Positions 26,608 through 35,556 of a DNA stretch of 64,000 nucleotides are shown one piece after another; the stretch's first letter is position 1, and every line of letters starts with the position of its first letter. The notes below the pieces were generated by a model. That model was not told the DNA's origin, made no database searches, and was given only the letters and a program-made list of their open reading frames with translations. Origin of the DNA: Companilactobacillus huachuanensis (GTDB lineage Bacteria > Bacillota > Bacilli > Lactobacillales > Lactobacillaceae); the NCBI RefSeq assembly GCF_005404815.1, contig NZ_BJDF01000009.1, positions 59,889 through 123,888 of the forward strand. The letters are read 5' to 3'. Both the position numbers and the translations under genes were made by a program.

Positions 26608-26745
26608 TTACTTATTATCTTCAAGCATTCTTTTGATACTTCTATCAAAATTATAATAGCTTATGTTACATATTGCTAGAACTCCATTGTTGGGGAGGTT
26701 TGCAATTTTTGCAACACTCGTAGCTCCGGGCATTCTGGGGCTAGT
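26608..26745 (-). pseudogene. unidentified gene remnant
   Basis: Minus-strand open frame of 46 codons between two stops with no ribosome site. It encodes ICNISYYNFDRSIKRMLEDN near its end. Probably the tail of a lost gene; no family recognised. The remaining 26756-26900 shows nothing. Confidence 0.3.
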
Positions 26746-26920
26746 TGATTTTTAGTTTTGAACAAAATTATTCTGACACGGCGCTACACTATTTTTATTT
26801 TACCTACTAAGAAGAGGAAGCCGCAATTTGCAATGGAACTTTCTGGCGGAAAAACGGCAACCTTTAATTAATCATTTAAGGTATAATAAAATCAGTATTA
26901 ACTTAAAAGGTGGTATTACA

Positions 26921-27160
26921 ATGCTTGAAAATGTACAAGGTCTTGTAAAGGTAAACCAAGATAGCCGTTATGTCGTCTTTTTGTTTGACTCTTATGAAGT
27001 CAATCGTAAAATGTTGCAAGATAAATATGTTAAAGGTGAGTCAGCTTGGTACACAGATGCCAAGGGAACTGGCGACGATGGCAAAGTCTTTTATCGAATC
27101 GCTCAAGATGGCGAATGGATCGAAGCTGAATACGTTACCTATATTGAAACTAAAGATTAA
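26921..27160 (+). CDS. small single-SLAP-like protein without signal peptide
   Basis: 79 residues from ATG 26921, which follows AAAAGGTGG; a longer frame from 26828 lacks a ribosome site. The whole protein is one SLAP-like repeat (ESAWYTDAKGTGDDGKVFYR, then DGEWIEAEYV). There is no signal peptide, so it would stay in the cytoplasm, unlike all other SLAP proteins here. It could be a decayed surface-protein end that gained a start, or a real small protein. Confidence 0.7.
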   Translation: MLENVQGLVKVNQDSRYVVFLFDSYEVNRKMLQDKYVKGESAWYTDAKGTGDDGKVFYRIAQDGEWIEAEYVTYIETKD

Positions 27161-27199
27161 TATCTGAATTCATAAGGTATTGATCTTTTTTTCTTTTGG

Positions 27200-27459
27200 G
27201 CCGTTTCCAGAGCTGAGAGTATTCAATTGCTGCGCGGAACGGCCCGAGCCAGAGTGCGGTCTCGGACCTCGGTTGAAGCCTCGAAAAACCCGCGAGTCTT
27301 CAACACGCCCGGTGGTGTAAATGAATACTCTCAGCTCTTCCAACTATTTTATTTTTTAATAGCGGAACAATAAAACGGGGATTTCTGAGTATTTAAATAA
27401 AGTAGCTCTAGGTCTGTAATAGCAATCGTTAGATTAATTTCTCACCTTTCAACCTTCAG
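27200..27459 (+). mobile_element. MITE-like unit A6 lacking hairpin 3
   Basis: Core 27200-27347. The third hairpin (about 32 bp, the part complementary to GGTGGTGTAA) is missing, although the basal stem is complete. Right terminal repeat CTTTCAACCTTCAG at 27446-27459; left one absent. Confidence 0.8.
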
Positions 27460-27589
27460 ATATTTAATTTATTTTTTCAATCTTCAAATATTCTTCGTAA
27501 TTTAGATATAGAGTGAATAGATAGCATACAGCCTGAAAATTCCAATACAAATTGAAGAATTTAAAACATCTGTTAGTTTCAAAGAAAGA

Positions 27590-27764
27590 GCCAGAGGGTT
27601 CCAGTGAATTCAGCCGCTGTGCAAGTGGTGTAGTGGCGAAAGCCAATACACCACGGGACGACTTTTGAGACGTGGGCTTCGGCTCAAAAGCGAGGTCCGA
27701 GACCGCTTCCCAGGCTCGGACCGGTCCCCATAGCGGCTGAAATTCACTGGAACCCTCTGGCGGC
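27590..27764 (-). repeat. cloverleaf element B7
   Basis: Minus-strand copy with the longest perfect basal stem: 27590-27620 (GCCAGAGGGTTCCAGTGAAT...) against 27735-27761 (ATTCACTGGAACCCTCTGGC). The stem shares no sequence with the other copies; the inner hairpins do. Confidence 0.9.
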
Positions 27765-27885
27765 AGATTATCAAAAAATAAAAATGTTTAAAAAATGGCA
27801 TATTTCTTAAGGTTTTATTGAAGGCACCCCGTTTAAATAGTAGTCTACTGTTAGTTATATTTTTTGTAATTGGAGGGAGACAATT

Positions 27886-29619
27886 ATGAACAAAAAATGG
27901 GTTGCCTCTACTGCTCTAGCAAGTTTTTTGGCAGCAGTTGGTGTATCATCGAATGCTTCTCCAGTAAAAGCTGCACTTGCCACTGATGATGGAAATCAGG
28001 ATGATGATCAAGATCATAAAGTTGCTGATACTAAGGACCCCAATGTCGCCAGTGTTATGGACGAACAAGGGGCTCCAATCAGTGAGAGTGCTGCGGATGC
28101 TATTGAAGAGAATGAAAATAGTACCGAGACTAACAGTGTTTTGCCGGCCAATGCGGTGCGTTCAATTACGCAAGCTGCCACTGCAACTAGTGGGGCCACT
28201 CAGGAACAACAGGATGCTTTTCTAAAAAATATTGGACCGATTGCTCAACAAGCAGCTTCTAAGTATAATGTCTACGCCTCAGTTATGATGGCTCAGGCAA
28301 TTATCGAAAGTTCTTGGGGTCAGTCAACTTTATCGACTCAAAGCAACAATTACTTTGGTGTCAAAGGTGATTACAATGGTTCATATGTCAGTATGCCTAC
28401 TCAAGAGTGGAGTGCTGATAAAGGCTATTACACAATTTATGCCAATTTTAGAAAGTACCCTAGTATTTATGATTCTTTTGCCGATAACGGTGCATTACTT
28501 AGAGGTGGAATTTCCGGGGCCCCTAATTTTTACAATGGTACTTGGAAGGAAAATGCCGCTTCTTATAAAGATGCTACGGCTTGGTTACAAGGCAGATATG
28601 CTACCAGCCCAATTTATGCATCAACTTTGAATAGGATAATCGAGACTTATAATTTGACACAATATGATGACGAGGCCAGTACCGGTGGTACTAGTGATAA
28701 TTCAGTCAGTGGTACGCAAACAGCAATGGATGATACCGCTACTGTAACGAATAAAAGTTTGGCTAAAATTTATATCAACGCTAATCCCAATCAGATTGCC
28801 GCTAATCGTGCTTTGGCGTACAACACTTCATGGCACATTTCTTCAAAAGTTGTCGCTGCTGATGGACCCGTTTATTATCAAGTAGCTTCCAACGAATATG
28901 TGAAGGCAACTGATGTTCAATTAGCATCCGAAAAATCCAATCCACCAGTTAAAATTGCTGATACAGCAGTAATCGTTAACAATAGTGGATCGGTAGTTTA
29001 TAGTGCTGCCAATAAGAAAGCTGCAACAAGTCGAGTTTTACCATATCAATCCGCTTGGATAACGACAGCGTATGTAGTAGATGATGATGGCAATACATTC
29101 TACTTTGTGGGAAATAATGCCTATGTTTTGGCAACTGACGTCAGTTTGAAGTCACAAGTTGCCAATGATGAATATAAAGACGATGACATCGTTTCATACC
29201 CAGATATCGTACACGTTACAGCAACCCCCAGTGCTAGAGCTTATGATGACAAACATAATGTGTTGGCAGTCAGCTTAGCAAATGGAACTGATTGGAAGAT
29301 TGATAAGAAATCAATCCATTCAGACGGTTCGATTTGGTATCGAGTAGCAACTAATCAGTGGGTCAATGCCAATGACATTCAAGTCAAAGGTTCAAATTAC
29401 GTAACTTCAGTTTCCGGAATGGTAAAAATCAATTATATTCCTGGCTATGGAGTTAACGTGTATAACAGTCCGGCTTCAAATAACAAGTTTACAGGAGTCC
29501 GTTTGGCAGATGGTACAACATGGCGCGTAACATCAAAGCAAATTGTTGATGGACAAACTTGGTATAAAGTAAATGCCGGTTGGGTTAATGGAAAATATTG
29601 TATTTATAATGCGGATTAA
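27886..29619 (+). CDS. secreted glucosaminidase with four SLAP-type repeats
   Basis: 577 residues. Signal peptide 1-30 (ends PVKAA). An acidic linker (about 31-95) precedes a GH73 N-acetylglucosaminidase domain (about 105-260) with the family signature AQAIIESSWG (glutamate as catalytic acid), NNYFGVKG and the late TSPIYASTLNRII. Four SLAP-like repeats (about 283-345, 352-425, 438-508 and 515-575) attach it to the wall. It should cut glycan strands in cell separation or turnover. Ribosome site GGAGGGAG. Element C1 lies right behind the stop. Confidence 0.9.
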   Translation: MNKKWVASTALASFLAAVGVSSNASPVKAALATDDGNQDDDQDHKVADTKDPNVASVMDEQGAPISESAADAIEENENSTETNSVLPANAVRSITQAATATSGATQEQQDAFLKNIGPIAQQAASKYNVYASVMMAQAIIESSWGQSTLSTQSNNYFGVKGDYNGSYVSMPTQEWSADKGYYTIYANFRKYPSIYDSFADNGALLRGGISGAPNFYNGTWKENAASYKDATAWLQGRYATSPIYASTLNRIIETYNLTQYDDEASTGGTSDNSVSGTQTAMDDTATVTNKSLAKIYINANPNQIAANRALAYNTSWHISSKVVAADGPVYYQVASNEYVKATDVQLASEKSNPPVKIADTAVIVNNSGSVVYSAANKKAATSRVLPYQSAWITTAYVVDDDGNTFYFVGNNAYVLATDVSLKSQVANDEYKDDDIVSYPDIVHVTATPSARAYDDKHNVLAVSLANGTDWKIDKKSIHSDGSIWYRVATNQWVNANDIQVKGSNYVTSVSGMVKINYIPGYGVNVYNSPASNNKFTGVRLADGTTWRVTSKQIVDGQTWYKVNAGWVNGKYCIYNAD

Positions 29620-29624
29620 AATTA

Positions 29625-29760
29625 GAGAGTGGAGACAGGGCGGTCAGCTCCCGAGCATTTTCGTAGATATGTCAATTACACGCCGATTTTGCGTGTGATT
29701 GACATATCTATGAAAAGCGGAAGGAGTTGCCCTGTCGGAACTCGTTTTAGAGCCACTGCA
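29625..29760 (+). repeat. element C1 (long hairpin, 3' of a gene)
   Basis: GAGAGTGGAGACAGGGC at the left, GCCCTGTCGGAACTCG and AGAGCCACTGC at the right; between them a near-perfect 28-bp hairpin (29654-29717). It starts 5 bp after the glucosaminidase stop. Confidence 0.8.
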
Positions 29761-29790
29761 TATATAAACTTAAATAACAAATTTAAACTG

Positions 29791-29826
29791 TATGTTCTCA
29801 GAAAATGACTGAGAACATATTTTTTT
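29791..29826 (+). terminator. intrinsic terminator
   Basis: Stem TATGTTCTCAG/CTGAGAACATA followed by seven T. Confidence 0.9.
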
Positions 29827-29991
29827 GTTGTTTTATATTTAAGCTTATTTTCAGAATATGCTAATATATACTTAAATATTTGAAATGTTAAGCATTACAT
29901 TCAAAATCGGTTTAAAATACTTCAAATAAAATATTTTGAAGGATAATACTCAATATATGAATAATACACTTAAAAGATTGGGGCGAGTAAT

Positions 29992-30693
29992 TTGGAAAGA
30001 AAAGATTCTACAGGACGTTCGGCAATTCAAGATATTTTGAAAGAGGACGATTCTAATATTAAAAGACAACATGGCACAGTTGATTACTTAGATTATCGAA
30101 TACAAATATATCATGAATTAAAAAGATATTTTGAAAATGAAGCTATCATCAATGACTCGAATATTTCAGAAATTGAAAACAACAAAGTGATTAAAGAAAT
30201 GATAAGTTATGGGGTTCTTGAATACATTGGTCGTGGTATTTTAGTAGATTTAGCATGGAGTCCAAATGATTTTCTGCTTCGTCAGTTGGTACTGAAACAA
30301 GGAATATATTCTGGATCTACAGCACTCTATCTTTGGGGATTGAGTGACGAGTATCCGTATAAATCCTTTATGACGTTCAAACGTGGATATAGATTACCTA
30401 GTACAATGCAAGAATGGACCAAAGGAATTATAGTTAAACAAGTAAGCAATGATGTGTTAAATATGTTTGTTGAAAAGATGGATGTATCCGGAACACAACA
30501 AAAAATTAATATATATAGTAAAGAAAGAGCACTGATAGATGTACTCCGTGAGCCAGTGGGTACAGACGTTATTAATACTGCCTATAAACGTTATCTGAAG
30601 GATTCAAAAATAGGCGTTAATAAACTAATGCTTGCTGCCAAAAAGTTGGGTGCTCTTGAAAAAGTCAGAAGTAGATTGGAAATTATGATATGA
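29992..30693 (+). CDS. abiEi: AbiEi antitoxin
   Basis: 233 residues, TTG start behind GGGGCGAG. N-terminal winged helix region (about 25-80) and the AbiEi core with SGSTALYLWGLSDEYPYK, GYRLP and a C-terminal YSKERALIDVLR block. AbiEi represses its own operon and counters the AbiEii nucleotidyltransferase without direct binding (type IV toxin-antitoxin). It overlaps the toxin gene by four bases (ATGA). Inverted-repeat sequence at 29880-29945 (TTTGAA-ATG...CAT-TCAAA) is a likely operator. Confidence 0.85.
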   Translation: MERKDSTGRSAIQDILKEDDSNIKRQHGTVDYLDYRIQIYHELKRYFENEAIINDSNISEIENNKVIKEMISYGVLEYIGRGILVDLAWSPNDFLLRQLVLKQGIYSGSTALYLWGLSDEYPYKSFMTFKRGYRLPSTMQEWTKGIIVKQVSNDVLNMFVEKMDVSGTQQKINIYSKERALIDVLREPVGTDVINTAYKRYLKDSKIGVNKLMLAAKKLGALEKVRSRLEIMI

Positions 30694-31535
30694 GTACAGG
30701 AAAGAGTCAAGAACAGAGTATCAAGGATAAATTGAAAGCAAAACGTGATGAAACCGGTGTTCCCTTTGATATTTTACAAAAGAAATTTTTTATTGATTGT
30801 TTTCTAAAATTATTATCTGAATCTCAATACTCTGATAATTTTGTTTGGAAAGGGGGTTTTGTTCTTTCAGCAATTACTGGAATAAAAAAACGTACAACAG
30901 TCGATTTAGATACTCTGATAACTGGTATGGCTGTAAACTCCAGCACACTTAGCAAGGTAATTCAGGAAATCATTTCAAACAAAGATGAGAATGGTCCTGT
31001 TTTTAAGCTGTTAGATATTGAGGAAATTCAAGAAGAAAAGGCTTATCAAGGATTGAGGGTCAGAATAATGGGCCAATTAGGACAAATGAAGGATAATTTT
31101 CACTTAGATGTTGTTACTGGTGAGACCTTAGAGCAAAGAGCAATTAAATGGGATTATCAGCCATTGATTGGTGATAGGAAAATACCAATTTATATATATC
31201 GTCCTGAACAAATTTTGTCTGAAAAGTTACAGACTATATTGGAGAGGGGAATTGCCAATACTCGTATGAAAGATTTTTACGATGTATATATCATTCCAGC
31301 CACCACAACACTGGATATAGATGATTTATCAGTAGATTTTATAACAGTCATGCACGAAAGAGGTACCGAAGAGCTTTGGAAAATGCGCAAATCGGTTCTA
31401 GATTTAATTGCCGCTGATCAAAAAATGCATGGCGAATGGATTAATTATTCTAAAAAGAATAAATTTGCTGAATATTTGTCATTTGAACAGGTATTAATTG
31501 CTGTAAATATATTATTTGAAAAAATTAAAATGTAA
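30690..31535 (+). CDS. abiEii: AbiEii nucleotidyltransferase toxin
   Basis: 281 residues. Motifs of the AbiEii family in order: KGGFVLSA (about 52-59), TTVDLDTLI with the metal-binding D-x-D (about 68-76), the strand FHLDVVTGE (about 129-137), a Glu/Lys active-site block SEKLQTILERG (about 175-185) and RMKDFYDVY (about 190-198). All key residues are present. The toxin blocks growth of phage-infected cells. Coupled to abiEi by an ATGA overlap. Confidence 0.9.
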   Translation: MSTGKSQEQSIKDKLKAKRDETGVPFDILQKKFFIDCFLKLLSESQYSDNFVWKGGFVLSAITGIKKRTTVDLDTLITGMAVNSSTLSKVIQEIISNKDENGPVFKLLDIEEIQEEKAYQGLRVRIMGQLGQMKDNFHLDVVTGETLEQRAIKWDYQPLIGDRKIPIYIYRPEQILSEKLQTILERGIANTRMKDFYDVYIIPATTTLDIDDLSVDFITVMHERGTEELWKMRKSVLDLIAADQKMHGEWINYSKKNKFAEYLSFEQVLIAVNILFEKIKM

Positions 31536-31682
31536 TGTAATTTAAATCATTTCCGTATTACGAAAAAATATTTGAAAATACAACAAAAGTTTGCAGAAAA
31601 TGTATCTAGAATTGTCCAATCATGTTATATTTTCGGCATACTCGAACGAGAGTAAATAATGCACTGCTAAGAGGTAAAAATC

Positions 31683-32450
31683 TTGAAATTATATCAATAT
31701 GATTCTATTGAAATTTCGAAACAATATCTATTAACAACCGGTTATTACTTGCTCTGGCGTAACGAGAATTTTGAAATGGATAACAGAGTTGTAGCATTAT
31801 TTGATGTATCTCATTTTAATGTGCCGAATATTAAATCATTAATTTTACATTTGGATTTTGGCGTGATTATTGAAGAAAGATCAACTAAGCAATTGATGAA
31901 TGAATTATATAAATCAAATGGGCTCGGCTTCACCGTAACTAAGGTGTTGGCGGGCCTTTTAGGTGTCAAAAGTTGCATTCCTTTCGTCCATGCATATCAG
32001 GCTTATATGCCTATTAGTGGTGGAAGTCGGAAAAATACTGATTGGATCTCTCCCAATTTATTAAGTGAGTCGCAGGTCTCTGATGGAGTGTTACATCTTG
32101 TGTCAATCGAGGGACGTAAGGTTAGTTTGGAGTTTGTTAAGGGCGACTTGAAGAAAAGATTGCATGATGTGGCATTATTGAGCAAAGCTAGTTTTTTGTT
32201 TTTAGAGATGTTAGCCAATTGGGGAAATTGTGGGTTACAACCTCCGTCGGATTTAGGTTTATTAGAGGAATTTGAAAATTGTCAGTGCGTTGATCATGAA
32301 CAGATGGAACTAAAAGTTAAAAATTTACGTGAAATGATTGTCGCATTCAAAAAGGTCATTCTATTTAACTTAGGAATAGAACAATTTCAAAGATTGGAAT
32401 TGATTAAATTATATAGTCAGAATTTATCGAGACTGAAAAAGCTTTATTAG
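31683..32450 (+). CDS. comK: ComK-like competence regulator
   Basis: 255 residues, TTG start behind AAGAGGT. The central part follows ComK: CIPFVHAYQAYMPISGG, then SRKNTDWIS, then a V.L.F.. strand, matching the CxxPI..fPt.s....WIS order of Bacillus ComK. It is longer than Bacillus ComK (192) by a C-terminal helical part. In lactobacilli ComK-type proteins act together with the ComX/SigH sigma factor, and such a gene lies next downstream (33026). Intact as far as can be seen. Confidence 0.7.
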   Translation: MKLYQYDSIEISKQYLLTTGYYLLWRNENFEMDNRVVALFDVSHFNVPNIKSLILHLDFGVIIEERSTKQLMNELYKSNGLGFTVTKVLAGLLGVKSCIPFVHAYQAYMPISGGSRKNTDWISPNLLSESQVSDGVLHLVSIEGRKVSLEFVKGDLKKRLHDVALLSKASFLFLEMLANWGNCGLQPPSDLGLLEEFENCQCVDHEQMELKVKNLREMIVAFKKVILFNLGIEQFQRLELIKLYSQNLSRLKKLY

Positions 32451-32460
32451 TAATCGGATA

Positions 32461-32632
32461 CCAAGGATTGTTATTGATACTGAATTAAATAGATATTTTA
32501 GATACTGCAAAAAAAAGCAGGAATTAATTTAATCGAAAATGATTCTAGAAACAATGTTGTTTACCCAAATGTAATTGAGGAATACATTGGTGAAAAAATT
32601 AGAATGAATGAGAAAATCTTATTAGCAATATA
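32461..32632 (+). pseudogene. unidentified gene remnant between comK and sigX
   Basis: Two open stretches in different frames (IDTELNRYF and a 43-codon frame ending YIGEKIRMNEKILLAI) look like one decayed gene end. No start and no ribosome site. Not identified. Confidence 0.3.
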
Positions 32633-32729
32633 ATATTGCAAAATGAGTTATCTTGAGATGCTAATTATAAATGTTATTGCACCTAAAGTAGAAAAGAACC
32701 AGAGTGGATTATTCTAAAATAGAAACAAT

Positions 32730-32912
32730 CTAGTTGGAAGAGCTGAGAGTATTCATCTGTAGCGAATGTGGCGTTATGACTTTAGCCATTACACCACCGG
32801 ACGTGTTGGAGACTTTCCGGTTCTTGGAAAGGCTTCAACCGAGGCTCGAGACCGTTCCTCAGGCTCAGGCTGTTCCGCGCAGTAGATGAATACTCTCAGC
32901 TCTGGAAACGGC
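32730..32912 (-). repeat. cloverleaf core A8 (diverged)
   Basis: Minus-strand core of A type. Hairpin 2 has changed on both arms (CTTTCC.../GGAAAG) relative to the other A copies. The terminal repeats are no longer recognisable. Confidence 0.8.
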
Positions 32913-33025
32913 ATATTTAAATAAACCTTCAAAATTTGATTTTTGGCAATTATTATTACAAAACCCAATCAGTTATATTAATTCCACCACAAGCGCTTGT
33001 GAGTAAATCAGGAGAACTCACAATT

Positions 33026-33520
33026 ATGACTGAATTGGAATTAGGCTTTCAACATGCATTGCAAAACCAAAAATTGATCCATGGGGTTTTAAAACGTGTC
33101 CATATTTTTGTAACGCGGTGTGATTATGATGATTATTTTCAAGAAGCAATGATTTTATATGCCCAAACGTATGTAAAATACTGTCAAACTGAAGACGATT
33201 TGTCTAAATTTAATCCTTATGTTTTTCAAAAATTAACGTGGCGTCTAACGGATATGTTGCGTCAGGAGAAGCGTTATAACGACTTTCATAGTCTCGAAGA
33301 ATTCGACTTTCAGCGTGTACCAGAGGTATTGATACTGGCAGATTTGGACTTTGTAAATTTAAGCGAACTCACGGAAATTGAGAAAGTTATATTGCAAGAG
33401 CACTTTATTAATGAGCAATCTTTAGTAATATTAGCGAAGCGTTATAACCATACTTCAAGGGGCCTGAGGTACTGTCGCAATAGGCTTTTGAAAAAATTAC
33501 GACATATGAGCGTTCGTTGA
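33026..33520 (+). CDS. ComX/SigH-like sigma factor
   Basis: 164 residues from ATG 33026, behind AGGAGA; a longer frame from 32936 reads out of the MITE. It has region 2-like helices with DYDDYFQEAMILYAQTY and region 4-like helices (LTEIEKVILQEHFINEQSLV then a basic RGLRYCRNRLLKKLR). This is the shape of the small competence sigma factors of lactobacilli and streptococci. Neighbour of the comK-like gene. Confidence 0.7.
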   Translation: MTELELGFQHALQNQKLIHGVLKRVHIFVTRCDYDDYFQEAMILYAQTYVKYCQTEDDLSKFNPYVFQKLTWRLTDMLRQEKRYNDFHSLEEFDFQRVPEVLILADLDFVNLSELTEIEKVILQEHFINEQSLVILAKRYNHTSRGLRYCRNRLLKKLRHMSVR

Positions 33521-33627
33521 ATTTTACTATTTGATTACAGGCGTATTACTTTTGTCAAATTTGTAAAGAAACTTGTTATAATTTATAACGTTAAGGAAAT
33601 TAACATCGGGAAGGAAATATATATATT

Positions 33628-34587
33628 ATGGCATCTAAGAAAATAATGACTACTATGGTAACTTCTGTTGCTTTAGCTAGTATCGGATTTACAGCAGTTG
33701 GACAAGTGGCTCCTCAATTTGCAGCGCACACTCAAACAGCCCAAGCTGTAACATCTTCAATTAATGATTACATTAATACTAATAACATCAAACCAGTTTC
33801 AATCACTAACCAAGAAGGTACATTTAATGTATGGCAAGGTTATGAAAATGGTGTTGGTAAACCAGAAGGTGTTGTCATTCATGAAACAGCTACACCAGGG
33901 GCAACTGCTCAAAATGAAGCAACATACTTTAATCGTGAGTGGTCAAATATTTATACATACGTTCATGCTTTTGTTGATAACAATGAAATTTTGAATATCA
34001 AGAATACTGATTATGCTGTTTGGGGCGCTGGTCCTACAGCTAATGCTAAATTTGTTCAAGTTGAATTATGTGAAGTTTCAACAACTGATGCTTTTGCACG
34101 TTCAGTTGCTAATCAAGCATATTACACAGCTTCCAAATTAGTTCAATACAATTTACCATTTACACCAGGAACAACCGTTATGTCTCATAACGATGCTCGT
34201 ATCAAGTGGGGCGAAACATCTCATACTGATCCAGTTGCTTACTTTGCTAAATGGGGCTACAGCATGGATCAATTCTATGATCTAGTTGGCAAGTATTACA
34301 ACCAATTGAAGGGTTCAACAAACTCTGGTAATGATAACAACAATGTTAACAATGGTAACGGTGATGCATCTAATTCAACTAATATCCGTGTTAACAATTC
34401 TAATGGTAATTTCGTTCCATTAGTTGCTTTCCAAAATGATGGCAGTGTTAAGAATATTTCTGACCGTGCATTGGCAAACAACTCACTCTGGTATACAGAT
34501 CAAGTTAAGGAATACAACGGTCTTCAATATCGTCGTGTTGCTACAAACGAATGGGTTGATAACGGCTATGTTACTGGTAACAAATAG
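33628..34587 (+). CDS. N-acetylmuramoyl-L-alanine amidase with SLAP repeat
   Basis: 319 residues. Signal peptide 1-40 (ends TAQAV). Amidase_2 domain about 60-225, with zinc ligands in VVIHETATPG, SHNDARIKWG and HTDP, and YTYVHAFVDNNEI between. An Asn/Gly linker (about 230-252) leads to one SLAP-like repeat (about 253-315) with NNSLWYTD and ATNEWVDNGYV. It cleaves the stem peptide from peptidoglycan, as in autolysis or remodelling. Ribosome site GGGAAGG. Confidence 0.9.
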   Translation: MASKKIMTTMVTSVALASIGFTAVGQVAPQFAAHTQTAQAVTSSINDYINTNNIKPVSITNQEGTFNVWQGYENGVGKPEGVVIHETATPGATAQNEATYFNREWSNIYTYVHAFVDNNEILNIKNTDYAVWGAGPTANAKFVQVELCEVSTTDAFARSVANQAYYTASKLVQYNLPFTPGTTVMSHNDARIKWGETSHTDPVAYFAKWGYSMDQFYDLVGKYYNQLKGSTNSGNDNNNVNNGNGDASNSTNIRVNNSNGNFVPLVAFQNDGSVKNISDRALANNSLWYTDQVKEYNGLQYRRVATNEWVDNGYVTGNK

Positions 34588-34627
34588 TTAATAACTAAAT
34601 AAACTTGCATTGATAAAAGTTTATTCT

Positions 34628-34659
34628 AAAAGATACGCTGAAAAGCGTGTCTTTTTTTG
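34628..34659 (+). terminator. intrinsic terminator
   Basis: Stem AAAAGATACGC/GCGTGTCTTTT with seven T. Confidence 0.9.
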
Positions 34660-34694
34660 CTATCATTATTCAATAATAGGGTGGTTTTTGGGGG

Positions 34695-34866
34695 GCCGCC
34701 AGATGATGCCAATGATTTTCACCTGCTGTGTGACCGGTGCGAGCCAAGGTCTCGCACCTCGATTTTGAGCTTCGCAAAGTACGCGAATCTCAAAATACGT
34801 CAGTGGAGTAAGGACTAAAGTCCTAACTCCACTTTCACTGCTGGTGAAATCATTGGCATCATCTGG
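34695..34866 (+). repeat. cloverleaf element B8
   Basis: Basal stem of 26 perfect pairs: GCCAGATGATGCCAATGATT... at 34698-34723 with the complement at 34841-34866. Its sequence is unique to this copy. Three inner hairpins conserved (hairpin 3: GTGGAGTTAGGAC type). Confidence 0.9.
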
Positions 34867-34923
34867 CTAATGTATTTGTTAGTTGCAGTGGTATTTAAGC
34901 CTTTTAAGGATTTATATACAAAG

Positions 34924-35243
34924 CTAAAGGTTGAAAATTTAGTTAAGTATGCCGTTTCCAGAGCTGAGAGTATTCAATTGCTGCGCGGAACGGCCCGAGC
35001 CTGGGAAGCGGTCTCGAACCTCGGTTGAAGCCTCGCAAAACCCGCGAGTCTTCAACGCGCCCGGTGGTGTAATTGCTGAAGCAATAACGCCACTTTCGCT
35101 GCAAATGAATACTATCAGCTCTTCCAACTATTTTATTTTTTAATAGCGGAACAATAAAACGAGGATTTCTGAGTATTTAAATAAAGTAGCTCTAGGTCTG
35201 TAATAGCAATCATTAGATTAATTTTTCACCTTTCAACCTTCAG
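34924..35243 (+). mobile_element. MITE-like unit A7 with target duplication
   Basis: Left repeat CTAAAGGTTGAAAA (34924), core 34951-35130, right repeat CTTTCAACCTTCAG (35230-35243). TACAAAG lies directly outside on both sides (34917-34923 and 35244-35250), a 7-bp duplication. Confidence 0.9.
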
Positions 35244-35318
35244 TACAAAGTAAGAAATACATCGCTTTATGATGTTCGTAATATTTATAACTTGAATAAA
35301 TATATTTAGTAATTTTTA

Positions 35319-35491
35319 GCCGGAGGTGGACGGTAATATAGCCGGCTGTGAAGGTGGAGTTAGGGCTTCAGCCCTTACTCCACAGGACGACTTTTGAGAC
35401 GTGCTTTTCGGCTCAAAATCGAGGCTCGAGACCGCTTCTCAGGCTCGAACCGGTCCCATAGCAGGCTATATTACCGTCCACCGGAGGCGGC
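35319..35491 (-). repeat. cloverleaf element B9
   Basis: Minus-strand copy. Basal stem GGTGGACGGTAATATAGCC/GGCTATATTACCGTCCACC, unique; three inner hairpins. It ends 65 bp before a lipoprotein gene. Confidence 0.85.
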
Positions 35492-35556
35492 ATGTTTTAT
35501 CTAAGTTCAAATAAAGAGACGAAAGAGTATAATTGTTGCATGAGAAAGGCATAAAT

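Noticed and set aside
29741..29760. GTTTTAGAGCCA resembles the start of type II CRISPR repeats (GTTTTAGAGCTA)
   Set aside because: It occurs once in each C element, not as spaced direct repeats, and no cas gene is present.
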